Shown here one piece after another: positions 44,466 to 55,900 of a stretch of DNA of 64,000 bases. The notes under the pieces are model-generated. The model ran no database searches, was not told the DNA's origin, and was given only the letters and a program-made list of their open reading frames with translations. The translations under genes and the position numbers were made by a program. Source of the stretch: Rugalucina vietnamica (lineage: Eukaryota; Mollusca; Bivalvia; Lucinida; Lucinidae); contig OZ024870.1 in the NCBI GenBank assembly GCA_964017185.1, positions 25,815,621 to 25,879,620 on the forward strand, read 5' to 3'. Every line of letters starts with the position of its first letter. Position 1 is the first letter of the stretch.

Positions 44466-44995
44466 CTTAATATATTATAATGATTGCTCAAAATCATAAA
44501 AAATTTACGCAAATTACTTACCTGAGATGAAATTTTCATGATCAAGTAAAAAATTTGAGAATATCAATTTTCATATTCATCGAACACCTCCCTTGCCAAT
44601 GCAAAATCCCTAATCAAAATTCATTTTGGCCATTTAAACTTAATCTACAGATTTTCAAAATGTTGTAGGTCCTATTAGGACAAACTAAGATCAAGATTTC
44701 GACATGAAAATAATTTTCCTGTCGTCCTCCACACAAAAGTTTTCAGCGAAAAACCATTATCAGTTTTTAAACTATAAATTATTCAGAACTAATGGCAAGG
44801 ATCAGTTTACATGGAAGCATATGACTCGTATCTCTGTCAATATTAAATTGGAAATAAGCAGCAAATGTGAAAAAAAAAAAAATAGGCCGAGATTAAAAGT
44901 CTTATGCATGCTTTATAAAAAGAAAAAAAAGAGATCAAAGTTAGGAATGTTACTATCATTTTATGCAAAGCTGTAACAGTTTTCAAAATTCATTA
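44466..44995. other. Intergenic, no feature
   Basis: AT-rich with A-runs; nothing recognisable. Confidence 0.5.
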
Positions 44996-45616
44996 TACTG
45001 TAAACCAACTTTTTTGCAGCTATTTATTTTCGTGATTTTAACAACAGGGACATTTTCACATCGATTTATTTTCGCGACTCAAAAAAATGAAAAATAAATT
45101 TTTCGTGATTTGTCATGCTCTGGTCCATATAAGTATGTCATACTTTTGCATGTACCGTCTCGATAATTGATTTGTTTTGACTGCCAAAAGCAAGATGGGT
45201 CATTAAGATTTTGGAGATAATCTTACAACAAAAGAAGACAATTATCAATGGCTGGGCTCAATCCAGTTTTTCAATGAATAATTGAACACAAATGCTTGTC
45301 AAACAAACCGACGATTGCCATTGTTGACATTTGTTTGTGAAACAAACTTCAAAAACATGGTGAAAACACAATATTTTGTAAATGATTTAATGTGTTTTAT
45401 ACATTTTATTCAGTTTTGATGAACTAAAATCATATTAAGTGCTTCATGTGACATATGTACATAAATATTTTAAACATTTTTTCCTTCGTCTCCTTCAATG
45501 ACTTTTATTACCCCAAATCGCGTCAATTTATGTCAACATTTTCGCAGCGATTTAATGTCGCAATTTTTTCTGCCTCACAAAAGTAAATAGCTCACCAAAA
45601 AAGTTTGTTTACAGTA
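44996..45616. mobile_element. MITE with TACTGTAAACNAACTTTTTTG ends
   Basis: Left tactgtaaaccaactttttt gcagctattta; right (reverse strand) tactgtaaacaaactttttt ggtgagctattta. TA at both ends may be the target duplication. 621 bp, no transposase ORF. Confidence 0.78.
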
Positions 45617-45954
45617 CTTTGTTAAAAATGGAAAATTCAACAACATTTGGTATTTACATTTTACAAGATTCAAGATTGCTACAAAGTTTTGACTTAGTTA
45701 CAGCCTTTGATTGACCTCTGAATTTTGAACCATTTTGAGAATAAATTAACAAAATTTGACCAAGATTTTTTTCACACTAACAAGATCTAGACTGTGTCTG
45801 TGTTTTGATTAACTTGTGAACAGATCTAAGGCAGAAAAATTGTAATGGTATGGATATATCTTCTCTGTACCACTACATTTGGTTTGTGTACTAGCAGTTT
45901 TCATGGGTTATTCCTCATCAATTAAATAAAACATTACATTTTTATTGTAAAAAC
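45617..45954. other. Intergenic, no feature
   Basis: Nothing recognisable. Confidence 0.5.
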
Positions 45955-46186
45955 TGAGTCGTCGCATGGGAAAACCAATAATCTGCATATGCGAAAACAA
46001 AGGCGCACAGCTGCACAGTAACTGCACAGCTGATCAGCGCCTTTGTATTTGCTACACAGGTAGTACAATTCCTCTACTTTCCAAATCCGAAATTTCAAGC
46101 CTCTAACCATCTTCTGTGACTGTACAGCCCGGTTTGTGTGAGACCTGGTTGGAACCCAAATTGTTGGTTTCTCTCACTCTACAAAT
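45955..46186 (+). mobile_element. MITE-A copy 16
   Basis: gagtcgtcgcatgggaaaac to gttggtttctctcactc; core gctgcacagtaactgcacagc, with one arm shortened by a deletion (ggcgcacagctgcac). Confidence 0.82.
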
Positions 46187-46980
46187 ATATTAACTTACGA
46201 TTTTCTGTGCCATTGGCCAACTATAATTTTATTCTCTATTCTTACACTTTCAGTCCAACATGACTGAAAAATTGTTGACTGGGACATGAAGCCATAACCA
46301 AACCTAATTCATAATAGGCTGGAGTGTTTCACCTCCATTTTTTACAGCATTGAATGTCTCAAAGAAATGACACATTTCAAATAGTAGTGCTTATATCAAA
46401 TTCTTTCCTTGAAATGTGTGCAAACTGTTATTCTTCATTGTTTTGCTGGCAGTCTTTTTACAACCAGGCAAATAGCAGCTTAGCAATTCAGGTGTTTCAA
46501 GCATCTCTTAACATGAAATTGACATTTCCTGTCCAATATTTGTATCAACCTTGAAATGTACATGTACATCACCTTATTTATCTCTGATTGGTGCAAGTAT
46601 GATGGAATTGACAGATGTTGATTTCTCATTTCAAAAAAATCATTGCTGAAACAGACCAAGGTGATTGTTTGACAGCTTTTGACTATTTTAAAGAAATATA
46701 TTTAAATTGCACCTGGATGACTGTTGTGGACTGTCGTTTTCTTGTCTTGACAACTGATTTTGGGATGTCTAAAACTTGTGAATTGCTAAGCTGGTATTTG
46801 CGCGGTTGTAAATTCACTAGGTAGACATACATGCAGATAAACAACAAACTCTTCATATTCTCCTCTCTGGCATGACTTAACACTTTATCGATAGAGGGAC
46901 AAAATATCAAGATTATTGGCACTTCAAGACAACATCAGCATGTTTCAACCTTGCAATGCTCAGCATCTACTAAATCGAAT
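46187..46980. other. Intergenic; short SINE (family 3) fragment
   Basis: 46252-46307 carries cagtccaacatgactgaaaa attgttgactggga, a fragment of the SINE at 31042. ORFs at 46354-46554 and 46615-46824 have no family pattern and I do not support them. Confidence 0.4.
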
Positions 46981-46981
46981 C

Positions 46982-47194
46982 AGGCCCCGAGGTTATTAAA
47001 CTTTTTTTCATGCTCAGCTCAGCTCAGACTTCAACTTATCCTGCTCATAAATGTCAAAATGTCAACAAATCAGAGGCTTTGGTGATCTTAAGAGATTTCA
47101 ATTTAATTGGCCATTTTGTCATTTTTGAGGAAATTTAATTTCATGCTCAGCTGAGTTGAGCATGAAAAAAGTTTTGTAACCCTGAGACCAGGCC
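46982..47194. mobile_element. MITE-C copy 1
   Basis: aggccccgaggttattaaac, tcatgctcagctcagctcag at the left and ctcagctgagttgagcatga aaaaagttttgtaaccctga at the right, a terminal inverted repeat of about 45 bp. Confidence 0.82.
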
Positions 47195-47438
47195 TATCTG
47201 TCTGGAACTGATGAGATATTGCTTGCTGTGTATACATGTTTGTTTCTTGCAATACCAAATTGGAAAAAGGTTTTTGTGATATATTTTTGTACATGCTTCA
47301 TTTCCTAATAAAATTCATTGATGATTTAATTCTTTGTACATTATTTTTTCTCATCCAATAGTGTCTTCTTACAAGGATGCTTGAAGTAAATCAGTTATGT
47401 GACCCATTATCACTCAGACTAGTTTCTTAACATTAAAT

Positions 47439-47668
47439 GAGCCGACCCATAAGCAAACCAACAACATGCTTAAGCAAAAACAAAGGTGCAGATCAGCTGT
47501 GCAGTAACTGCACAGTTGATCAGCCTCTTTGTTTTCGCTACACAGATACACGTAGTTGTCTTAAATCTGAAGTTTCAAGCTTCTAGCCTACTTCTGTGAA
47601 TGTACAGGCCCGTTTGTGTCGGATCTGGTCAGAGACCCAAATTGTTGGTTTTCTAATGCAAAGGCTCA
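47439..47668 (+). mobile_element. MITE-A copy 17
   Basis: gagccgacccataagcaaac to tttctaatgcaaaggctca, AAAT on both sides; core ctgtgcagtaactgcacag. Confidence 0.88.
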
Positions 47669-47694
47669 AATATTAGGCATCAAACTACTAAGTT

Positions 47695-49125
47695 CAGGCC
47701 TAGAAAAATCCACACGTCCGCTCGTATTTACGAGTGAAAGTTCGATACGGGCGAGTGGAAATTTACCCTGGCTCGCCCGACAGGACGAGTAGCATTTTCG
47801 GGACTGAACTCAAGGCAGCAGGGATTTTCCTACCTTTTCAAAACAGGGACCCGGGACCAATTATTTTGGGAAAAATAATACATATATCAGTCAAATTGGG
47901 AAAATGGATACAAAACAGAACAGGGGATAATATATGCATATTCGGTGTTAATTTGAGGATATTTCTTCGAAAAAAATAGTTTGAGGGTATGATCTACATA
48001 TCCACAACAAATGTACAAGGATTTATTTATTATTTTGGGATTTTATACCTGAAAATTGGGAAATTTTACACATTTTTTCAATTGGGAAAGGGGCCCATAA
48101 TGGGCCCCAAAATCAGCCAAGGAAAATCCCTGAGGCACTAAATGTCCGTAAATGCAAAATCAGCTGAAGATTTCGTTTCCGATTGTCAACCGGATGTTTG
48201 CACTACGTCACTAGTCCGCAGTGAATGGAATTCAATAAAATCCGGTACATGGTCCAAATACCGGAAAGCATTGGTCATTTTATTCACGGCGCGCCATACT
48301 ATCGAGACTTAAGACGTTCCGGGGGGGCCGGAGCTTCTTGTCTGTTGCTTGGCCCACCGGGGTCCAACTGATGTTTTTCTTTTGCTCCGGAGTTAGTAAG
48401 TTATTCGGCGCCCAGGGATCTCCATCGTCGGGCAGCTTACTGACTCTGTGAGTCCTGGTATTTGATTCATCAGGATGTTTATCATGATTTATTTGTTTGT
48501 TCTTGATGATTCATTGACTAGTTAGAGATTCACCACGAGGACCGAAGAACTAACTAAATGTTATGAACCACTGCAGAAGCTGAGGGTGAGGTTATGGCCA
48601 TGTAAAATCGATTTAAACCCGCCAGTAACTTTGTGTTACTGATCATTCCAAGTCGATACTTCTGTAGTGGTTCTTTTTGTTTCATGTCTTGGTGTTTAAA
48701 TTTGTTTGTGCCTTATGTATGTTTTCATATTTTAGTTAAGGTAACTGAGTGGCCACCTATTGGGAAAATAGCTGCTCATTCGGCTTACGAAATGTTTTTA
48801 TGGTATAAGTATCTGATTGTTACTTTGGTTTTTTTCCACCTCGGTTTTTGGAGTGGGAATCTTTCTCTGATTGCGCCTTTTCCTGATCTTTGCCTACTTG
48901 TACCTTTTTATCTCCATGTGATAAAATGGCTTACACCAAAAGTCAAATAATCGAGAATTTCCATTTTGATATCGAAAGTAGACATTAGTTTTTGATGATT
49001 TTTGTAATTTGTCTCTTTTGAAATCCAGATTTTAAGGACGAGTGCACCAGCAGTAAGGACGAGTGAAAATTGTTTACAACTCGCCCCACAGGACGAGTAG
49101 GTCCTCAGAAAAATTTCTAGGCCTG
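47695..49125. mobile_element. 1.4-kb DNA transposon with CAGGCCTAGAAA ends
   Basis: caggcctagaaaaat at the left, atttctaggcctg at the right, AAGTT directly outside both. Subterminal aactcgcc / ggacgagtag motifs repeat at both ends. The terminal sequence is hAT-like. Contains a second element at 47819-48132; the ORF at 48633-48950 is unsupported. Confidence 0.72.
47819..48132. mobile_element. Nested MITE with CAGGGATTTTCC ends
   Basis: cagggattttcctacc left, ggaaaatccctg right, aggca near both outer borders. 314 bp; gggaccaattattttggg and aattgggaaaggggccc inside. hAT-like terminus. Confidence 0.7.
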
Positions 49126-49854
49126 AAGTTATTGATGCCAATGTTAATGCTTATTAGAGGTTTCTAATTTAAGTAATAGATTTGTTCGCTCACTTCTCTC
49201 AGCAGGTGCTTGCTGTCAATGGAGAAAGTTGGACAACACTTTTTATATATACAATGTATATACCATTTCCAAAGACATGCTGAAGGTTCTTAATGAATTT
49301 TTTACTGGCCTTAACAAGCTGGTAGAAAAATCAAAAATAGAAGAAAAAAAACAGTTTTGTAAGCCTTTTTTATTTCTCGAATTCTTACATGGTAAAATTC
49401 TGACATAGTAACAAAAACCAAAGGGCTTTCAAATTTGGTGCTTATTGCAAGATAAATATTGTTTTATGTCTTCCATGTTTTGTTAACAAATATATGGGAC
49501 AATGCATGTCATACAGAGATGTAAACATAGCAAATATCATAAAAGTCAATATTTTTTTAATTAGTCTTCAGACACAAATAGCAGAATTTCAAGTCCCACT
49601 GAGGTCACAATACAATCCGGTTGCCGGAGCAAATAGGTCTTTTATTTGTCTTGTTGGAAAGCAGCCAGTTGATGCAACTGGAAGTCGCAATGCACATTTG
49701 ACTTGCATTAAATGCATGAGTGAACCTGGTGTGTCTAAACTCAGATCTAGTGTTGGATTTTAATCCGGTTCCAACTGCCTGTCACCTCTGTATAGTTTTC
49801 AGCTCATCTTGTATATCTTCAATACTTGACATACTGAAAGAGACAAAAAAAGAA
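49126..49854. other. Intergenic, no supported feature
   Basis: An 89-codon ORF at 49494-49763 (Cys pair in LTCIKCMSEPG) is open but matches no family I know; I do not annotate it as a gene. Confidence 0.45.
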
Positions 49855-50086
49855 CTGGCCCCAAGGTTATAAAACAAAATTCATGCTCAACTTAGCTGAG
49901 ACATTAATTTATCATGCTTATAAATGTTAAAATGCCAACAATTAACATTTATTAGCAGGATAAATTACAGGATTTGATGATCTAACCTGAAATTTCAATT
50001 TATATGGGCTATTTCAGTGTTTGTGAGCAGTTTAAATTCCATGCTCAGCTGAGTTAAGCATAAAAGTTTTATAACCTCCAGCCAGT
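49855..50086. mobile_element. MITE-C copy 2
   Basis: ctggccccaaggttataaaa and aaagttttataacctccagc cag ends; internal gttaaaatgccaacaattaa catttattagcagg. Confidence 0.82.
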
Positions 50087-50195
50087 TTTGAAGATGCAGA
50101 TCATATCCTAAACTTATAATAGTGAATAAAATTTAACGATTTTTTATTAGTAGTGTTTCAGCCATTTTTGTCATCCTATAGATGCAAAATTTAGA

Positions 50196-51592
50196 AATAT
50201 AGCAAAAGTGAGCAAAGCTCACATACCCCCGGCAGTAGCCATCAGAGGTCATACCACTTTGAGACAAAAAGAAGATTACAGAAAAAGGTATACATCTAGT
50301 GTTAAATCCAACAAAAATATATTCATAAATATTACATTGTTATTGCAATCGCCCTAGATGAAAGTATATTTCTTGATGTTCTTCATTTTCCAATGAAAAA
50401 CATTATGTCACGTGGTCTAGAGGCCAAGCCTATGGGCGGGTTGACATCAAAACTCATCCAGTGACGTTGTTTGTTTACTCTTATTGACATAACGTTGGCC
50501 GCGTATCGACATGACGTAAGGCGCGAAAAGTTGACGTTTTGGCTGTTCCAAAATTACGTTGTTGGTTTTAATGTCAAATAACATGAAAATGAAAGGTGAT
50601 ATGCGCAATTAAAAATCTAATACTTGACTGATAATATAAAATGTAAATATAAGTATTGAAATTCAGATTTTAGCTTTCACTGGATGATGAAAAACATTAG
50701 CTGTTTTAATGTCTCCGAGAAGCCCTTCGGGCTTCACAGACATTAAAACAGCCTAATGTTTTTCATCATCCAGTGAAAGCTAAAAATCTGAACTTCAATC
50801 CTTAAATAAATATATACCCCCTAATACTTCGTATGCCAGACAAAAAGGTGCTGATTTGTATAGGAGTGACAGATGGGAAAAGAAACAAAGTAAAAAAAGA
50901 AGACAAAAGTAAACCACAGAATCATTATCTTGTTTTCAGTAATAGAGTTGGCCATTCTGAACATGCATATAAAATTTGAAGTCTCTAACTCTTATACAGA
51001 CTGAGCTGATATGATGGAAAAATTTCTCGGATAGAGAGAAAAATGGATGAATAAAGGGAATGATAAGCCAGAGATTGTTGATTCTCAAATACACAATACA
51101 ACTTGACATACCCAAGCTTTGTACTAAATTTCAAAATTCTAGGTTAAGTAGTTCCTGTCAGAGAAATCTTTGACACAAAAAGGTGCAGATTTGTATAGGA
51201 GTGACAGATGGGAAAAGAAACAAAGTAAAGAAAAAAAGAAGACAGAAGTAAACCACAGAACCACAATCTTCTTTTCAGTAATAGAGTTGGTTATTCTGAG
51301 CATGCATATAAAATTTGAAGTCTCTAACTCTTATACAGACTGAGCTGATATGATGGAAAATTTTCTCGGATAGAGAGAAAAATGGATAAATAAAGGGAAT
51401 GGTAAGCCGGAGATTGTTGATTCTCAAATACACAATACAACTTGATATACCCAAGCTTTGTACCAAATTTTAAAATTCTAGATTAAGTAGTTCCTGAGAA
51501 ATCTTTGACACAAAAAAAGTTTACAGACAGACAAACAGACGGAAAAAGCAAAAACTATATACCCCCTAATACTTCGTATGCCGGGGGTATAA
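50196..51592 (+). mobile_element. Pearl-like/HINE element P2, copy 2, with a foldback inside
   Basis: Reverse of 14193-15104: gtgagcaaagctcac hairpin and catacccccggcag at the left, two core units (ctgatttgtataggagtgac at about 50850 and 51190), an (ACAG)n stretch and terminal hairpin tataccccctaatacttcgt / atgccgggggtata. An extra half hairpin (tataccccctaatacttcgt) at about 50813 suggests a rearranged or double insertion. Confidence 0.8.
50654..50800. mobile_element. Foldback (long hairpin) element
   Basis: attgaaattcagattttagc tttcactggatgatg... and ...catcatccagtgaaagctaa aaatctgaacttcaat form arms of about 58 bp around cgagaagcccttcgggcttc. The hairpin lies in the broken middle of P2 copy 2. 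Confidence 0.88.
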
Positions 51593-51665
51593 TAAAGGCA
51601 ATATCAATATGAAAACAGCAATTTTAGGAAAATGACTCTAATTATATAGGACAAACAAACTAATT

Positions 51666-51901
51666 GAGCCGCGACGCGAGAAAACCAGTCTTCGGGGTTT
51701 CCGACCAGGTCCGACACAAACTGGCCTGTACAGTCACAGAAGCAGGCTAGAGGCTTGAAAGTTTGGCTATAAGTAGTAGAGGAATTGTACTATCCGAGTA
51801 GCGAAAACAAAGGCGCTGATCAGCTTCGCAGTTACTGCGAAGCTGATCTGCGCCTTAATTTTCGCATAGGCAAAAGTCCGGTTTTCTCACGACACGGCTC
51901 A
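51666..51901 (-). mobile_element. MITE-A copy 18
   Basis: gagccgcgacgcgagaaaac to ttctcacgacacggctca, AATT on both sides, perfect core cttcgcagttactgcgaag. Confidence 0.93.
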
Positions 51902-52117
51902 ATTCTAAAGTAAGTATTGTTAACAAATTGCAGCATTAACAGATTTTGACAATATTTCAATTGTTCAACTTGTCAGAAATTTTTACAATTGTCTTTTTAA
52001 TTTATTAGCCTCAACCCTCTTCCTTCCTACCTTCTTTCAATTGCAGCTTGCCTGAAACACAACCAGACGTTAATGAGTAGAGCAGCGTAAGGATGACATA
52101 AGATGATACTATAATTT

Positions 52118-52353
52118 GAGCCGTGATGTGAGAAAGTCGGTCTTCAGGGTTTCCGACCAGGTCTGACAGAAACCGACTGGTACAGTCACAGAAGCAGGCT
52201 AGAAGCTTGAAATTTTGGATTTAAGAAGAAGAGAAATTGTACTATCTGTGTAGCGAAAACAAAGGCGCTGATCAGCTTCGCAGTTACTGCGAAGCTGATC
52301 TGCGTCTTTGTTTTCGCATAGGCAAAAATCTGGTTTTCTCACGATGCGGCTCA
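52118..52353 (-). mobile_element. MITE-A copy 19
   Basis: gagccgtgatgtgagaaagt to ttctcacgatgcggctca, perfect core as in copy 18. Confidence 0.92.
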
Positions 52354-52483
52354 TATAACAAATACATTGTAATAGTTTTACATGTAAGTTCAAATAAAAT
52401 ATACTTCTTCAATAATGTTGGGGTAACCCCTATGTGCCTCCGTTGAAAGGTTACCACCGTTACCTTACAACATATCATTATTT

Positions 52484-52718
52484 GAGCCACCTCATGAGAA
52501 AACCAACAATCTGCATATGCGAAAACAAAGACGCAGATCAGCTTCGCGGTAACCGCAAAGCTGATCATTGCCTTTGTTTTCGCTACACGGATAATACAAT
52601 TCCTCTTCTTCTTAAATCCGAAATTTCAAGCTTCTAGCCTGCTTCTGTGGCTGTGCAGCGTGTTTTGTGTCGGACCTGTTTGGAATCCACATTGTTGGTT
52701 TTCCCACGAGGTGGCTCA
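52484..52718 (+). mobile_element. MITE-A copy 20
   Basis: gagccacctcatgagaaaac to ttcccacgaggtggctca; core cttcgcggtaaccgcaaag. Confidence 0.92.
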
Positions 52719-52794
52719 TATCGTTATTTGTTGATTGCTCAAAATTGACTCATGGAAGAAGCAAATGAGAACAACAATTGCTAACAAAACAAAT

Positions 52795-53029
52795 GAGCCG
52801 CCTCGTGGGAAAACCAACAATGTGGTTTCCGACCAGGTCTGACAAAAACTGGGCTGTGCAGTCACAGAAGATGGTTAGAGGCTTGAAATTTTGGATTTAG
52901 AAAGTAGAGGAATTGGACTATCCGTGTAGCGAAAACAAAGGCGCTGATCAGCTTCGCAGTTACTGCGAAGCTGATCTGCGCCTTTGTTTTCGACTAGGCA
53001 GATTGTTGGTTTTCCCATGTGGTGGCTCA
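52795..53029 (-). mobile_element. MITE-A copy 21
   Basis: gagccgcctcgtgggaaaac to ttcccatgtggtggctca, AAAT on both sides, perfect core cttcgcagttactgcgaag. Confidence 0.92.
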
Positions 53030-53376
53030 AATGTCTTGAAAGGTACAAACACCACAGTTTTGTTTTAACAACTACGCATTCCATGTTTTATGTCACAGTC
53101 CTTTAAGTAATATTGTAAAATGTTACTGTCGCTGTACTGATTTCGAAACTTCAGACCCAAACATGAAAGCTTTAAATCAGCTGTGCATGTGGTCCTCAAT
53201 TTGCACTTCTAGGTAGCTAATGACCAAAGCAGATAATAAGTCCTGATCAGGGACGATATTTGGCTTTGCCATGTAAAGGGGTAATAATTTATTCTTCTCA
53301 TATAGAATATGCACTTACTGGTATTCAAACTGTGAACGTATCAAACTTATCTTCTTTAAAGTCTGAAAAATAAATT
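53030..53376. other. Intergenic, no feature
   Basis: Nothing recognisable between two MITE-A copies. Confidence 0.5.
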
Positions 53377-53611
53377 GAGCATGTGCGTGAGAAAACCAAC
53401 AATTTGGGTTCCGACCAGGTCCGACACAAACTGGGCTGTGCAGTCACAGAAGATGGTTAGAGGCTTGAAATTTTGTATTTAAGTAGAAAGGGGATTGTAC
53501 TATCTGTGTAGTGAAAACATGGGCGCTGATCAGCTTCACGATTACCAGGAAGCTGATCTGTGCCTTTGTTTTCACCCCAGCATTTTGTTGGTTTACTTAT
53601 GCAGCGGCTCA
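53377..53611 (-). mobile_element. MITE-A copy 22
   Basis: gagcatgtgcgtgagaaaac to acttatgcagcggctca, AATT on both sides; weakened core cttcacgattaccaggaag. Confidence 0.88.
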
Positions 53612-53975
53612 ATTATTGTCAATTTAATTCAGTGCCATAAATACATCTTATGAGTATCCACTTGCATTATTATGTTTTTACAAGCCTATTTTATTGCCTT
53701 TTATATGTTGACTGTTGTCAATACTGACAATACAGACTGTCCCAAATCATTGTAGGGCGATTCTATGGGCTGAAGCATACAAGGCATGATTTTATGGAGT
53801 AAATACAAATTTTTCCTCAATTATAACGACATAAAGTTCAGCATTATGAGAAAAAATAAAACTGTTATGGTAACTATTAACTTGTTTTGTTTTGCTTTAT
53901 TTAATAGACTTACTGACTAGATATTCATAAAAAGCAATTCAGAACTTCTCGGTGTCATTGGTCATCTCTACAACC
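53612..53975. other. Intergenic, no feature
   Basis: AT-rich, nothing recognisable. Confidence 0.5.
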
Positions 53976-54805
53976 TGGCCCCGAGGTTATAAAACTTTTT
54001 TCATGCTCCGCTCAGCTGAGACTAAAATTTATCCTGCTCATAAATGTTAAAATGCCAACAATTTTAACATTTATTAGCAGGATAAAATCACAAGGTCTTG
54101 TCTCTGTCTGGTATGCCTTCTTGCTGTTTCGAGTTTTTCGTGTTGGACTTTAAGTTAAGTCTGATCTATGTCTTTTCTTTTTCGTTTCGTTTCTTCTGGC
54201 TGAAGGTGTGCTAGTGGATATCTGACCTTTATGCCTTAATATTTATTCTGATCCTAGTCAATAACTCAGCCTTAATCTAATATATATTTACATTAAAATT
54301 ATATCACTTAAGTTTTATTTTCATCAAACTTTTTACAAATCATACATATATGTTGCATGCTATGATGTATAAACTTCTTTTATCTGTGATGTTCATTTTC
54401 TGTCGATAACATTGTGATAACTCGTAATGTATAGTATTGTTTTAACTTATCTGTGATGCTCATTGCCTCCATGTACAAATGATAACCTAGTAACATGTGA
54501 TAACATCTAATTTCTTATTTTCAGCTGCAGAATTTTTTTTTTTTATTAATGCTTTACTTGATACTTAATATGTTTTTCCTTTTACAGCCTTTTATACTTG
54601 TTATTAATTAGCTTTACATATGTTTGTCGGAAAATAGCTTAGATAGCTAATGTTAATTGTTATATTGAAACCGACATGAAATAAAGATTCTTGTATCTTG
54701 TATCTTGTATCTACAGGCTTTGATTATCTAAACCTGAAATTTCAATTTATTTGGGCTATTTCAGCATTTATGAGCAGTTGAAATTTTATGCTCAGCTGAG
54801 CTGGT
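53976..54805. mobile_element. MITE-C copy 3, split by a retroelement tail
   Basis: Left half 53976-54095 (ctggccccgaggttataaaa, tgctccgctcagctgagac); right half about 54713-54805 (acaggctttgattatctaaa, tgctcagctgagct). The far right end is lost. Confidence 0.75.
54098..54712 (+). mobile_element. 5'-truncated LINE 3' end inserted in MITE-C copy 3
   Basis: Non-coding 3' part ending gaaataaagattcttgtatc followed by cttgtat repeats, a CR1/L2-like tail. Flanks acaagg and acagg may be the target duplication. No coding sequence remains. Confidence 0.6.
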
Positions 54806-55678
54806 TTGTGTCTGAAAACCTGATTACAGACTACTAAAGTCATTGGCAGATCATCAACTTATCAAGGATTTGTTGAAATGGGTGCAAATTAATTTAAGAG
54901 GCTCCTTTCCCCTATAATCCGCCCTAAAAACTTATAATTTATAAGTCTTTAGGGGAAAGGAGCCTCATAGTCATAAAGGGTGTTAAGAAAGTTCATTCCG
55001 CAGTTTACCACATGATTTGAAAACATTTTATAGACAAAAACGTATTAAATAATTCATTTTCCATTAAAATGTTTTTGCAGATACAATATAGCAGTTGAAT
55101 CGCCGTCTTACATCGAGTTGCTTCACAGATGTATATTTTCTAAGGATACTATATTTCACAAATTCTGGAATAATTCGATTTTTTGTAAAAAAAGTAAAGA
55201 TTTTGACATTTGATTTTTCTTTGCAGGTTTATAATTGAAGATATCCCAAAACTATTATAAACCACGAATAACTAGCCCATTTAGGCTTCATTTATTAAAT
55301 CATAGAGGATTTTTACACATTGGTCTAAGCATGGCTAAGATATTTTCTGCTATACCCCCATTTTTGTGTAAAAGTTCAAGGGTTAGAAAATGGGTGCCAC
55401 TGTTTGATGGCCATTTGTTTCATGATCATGCATCCGATTTAATACTTCTTTGCTTTTATCGTTTCATAAGCATCCAAATAAAAGCCTGGTTTTTCATTTT
55501 TGAGTTTCGAAGCATTGAAGTCAAGCTATCAGGAAATCAATTTTTGTGTTGAACGAACTTTCATAACACCCCTTTACTTTGGTACCCTCATCTTTCTAAT
55601 TTCTACACTGGTTCAGCTGAATGTTTTGACATAGTTTTGTTGCTTATTATGAGTTTTAACTCCAACAAAACAAAACCA
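54806..55678. other. Intergenic; small foldback
   Basis: A 69-bp foldback (gaggctcctttcccct ... aggggaaaggagcctc) is at 54898-54966. The ORF at 55235-55552 has no recognisable family. Confidence 0.5.
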
Positions 55679-55900
55679 GGCCCTGAGGTTATAAAACATT
55701 TTAATGCTTAACTCAGCTGAGCATGAAATTAAACTGCTTATAAGTGGCGAAATAGCCTAAATAAATTCAAATCATCAAAGCCTGTAGTTTAACCTGCTAA
55801 TAAATGTTAACAATTATTGGCATTCTAACATTTATGAGCAGGTTAAATTTAGTCTCAGCTATGCTGAGCATGAAAAAAGTTTTATAACCTCAGGATCAGG
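55679..55900. mobile_element. MITE-C copy 4
   Basis: aggccctgaggttataaaac, ctcagctgagcatgaaatta; right end atgctgagcatgaaaaaagt tttataacctcagg. Internal order is inverted relative to copy 3. Confidence 0.82.

Noticed and set aside
47734..47979. 81-codon ORF
   Set aside because: Spans the border of two nested DNA elements (47695 and 47819), so it cannot be a natural protein.
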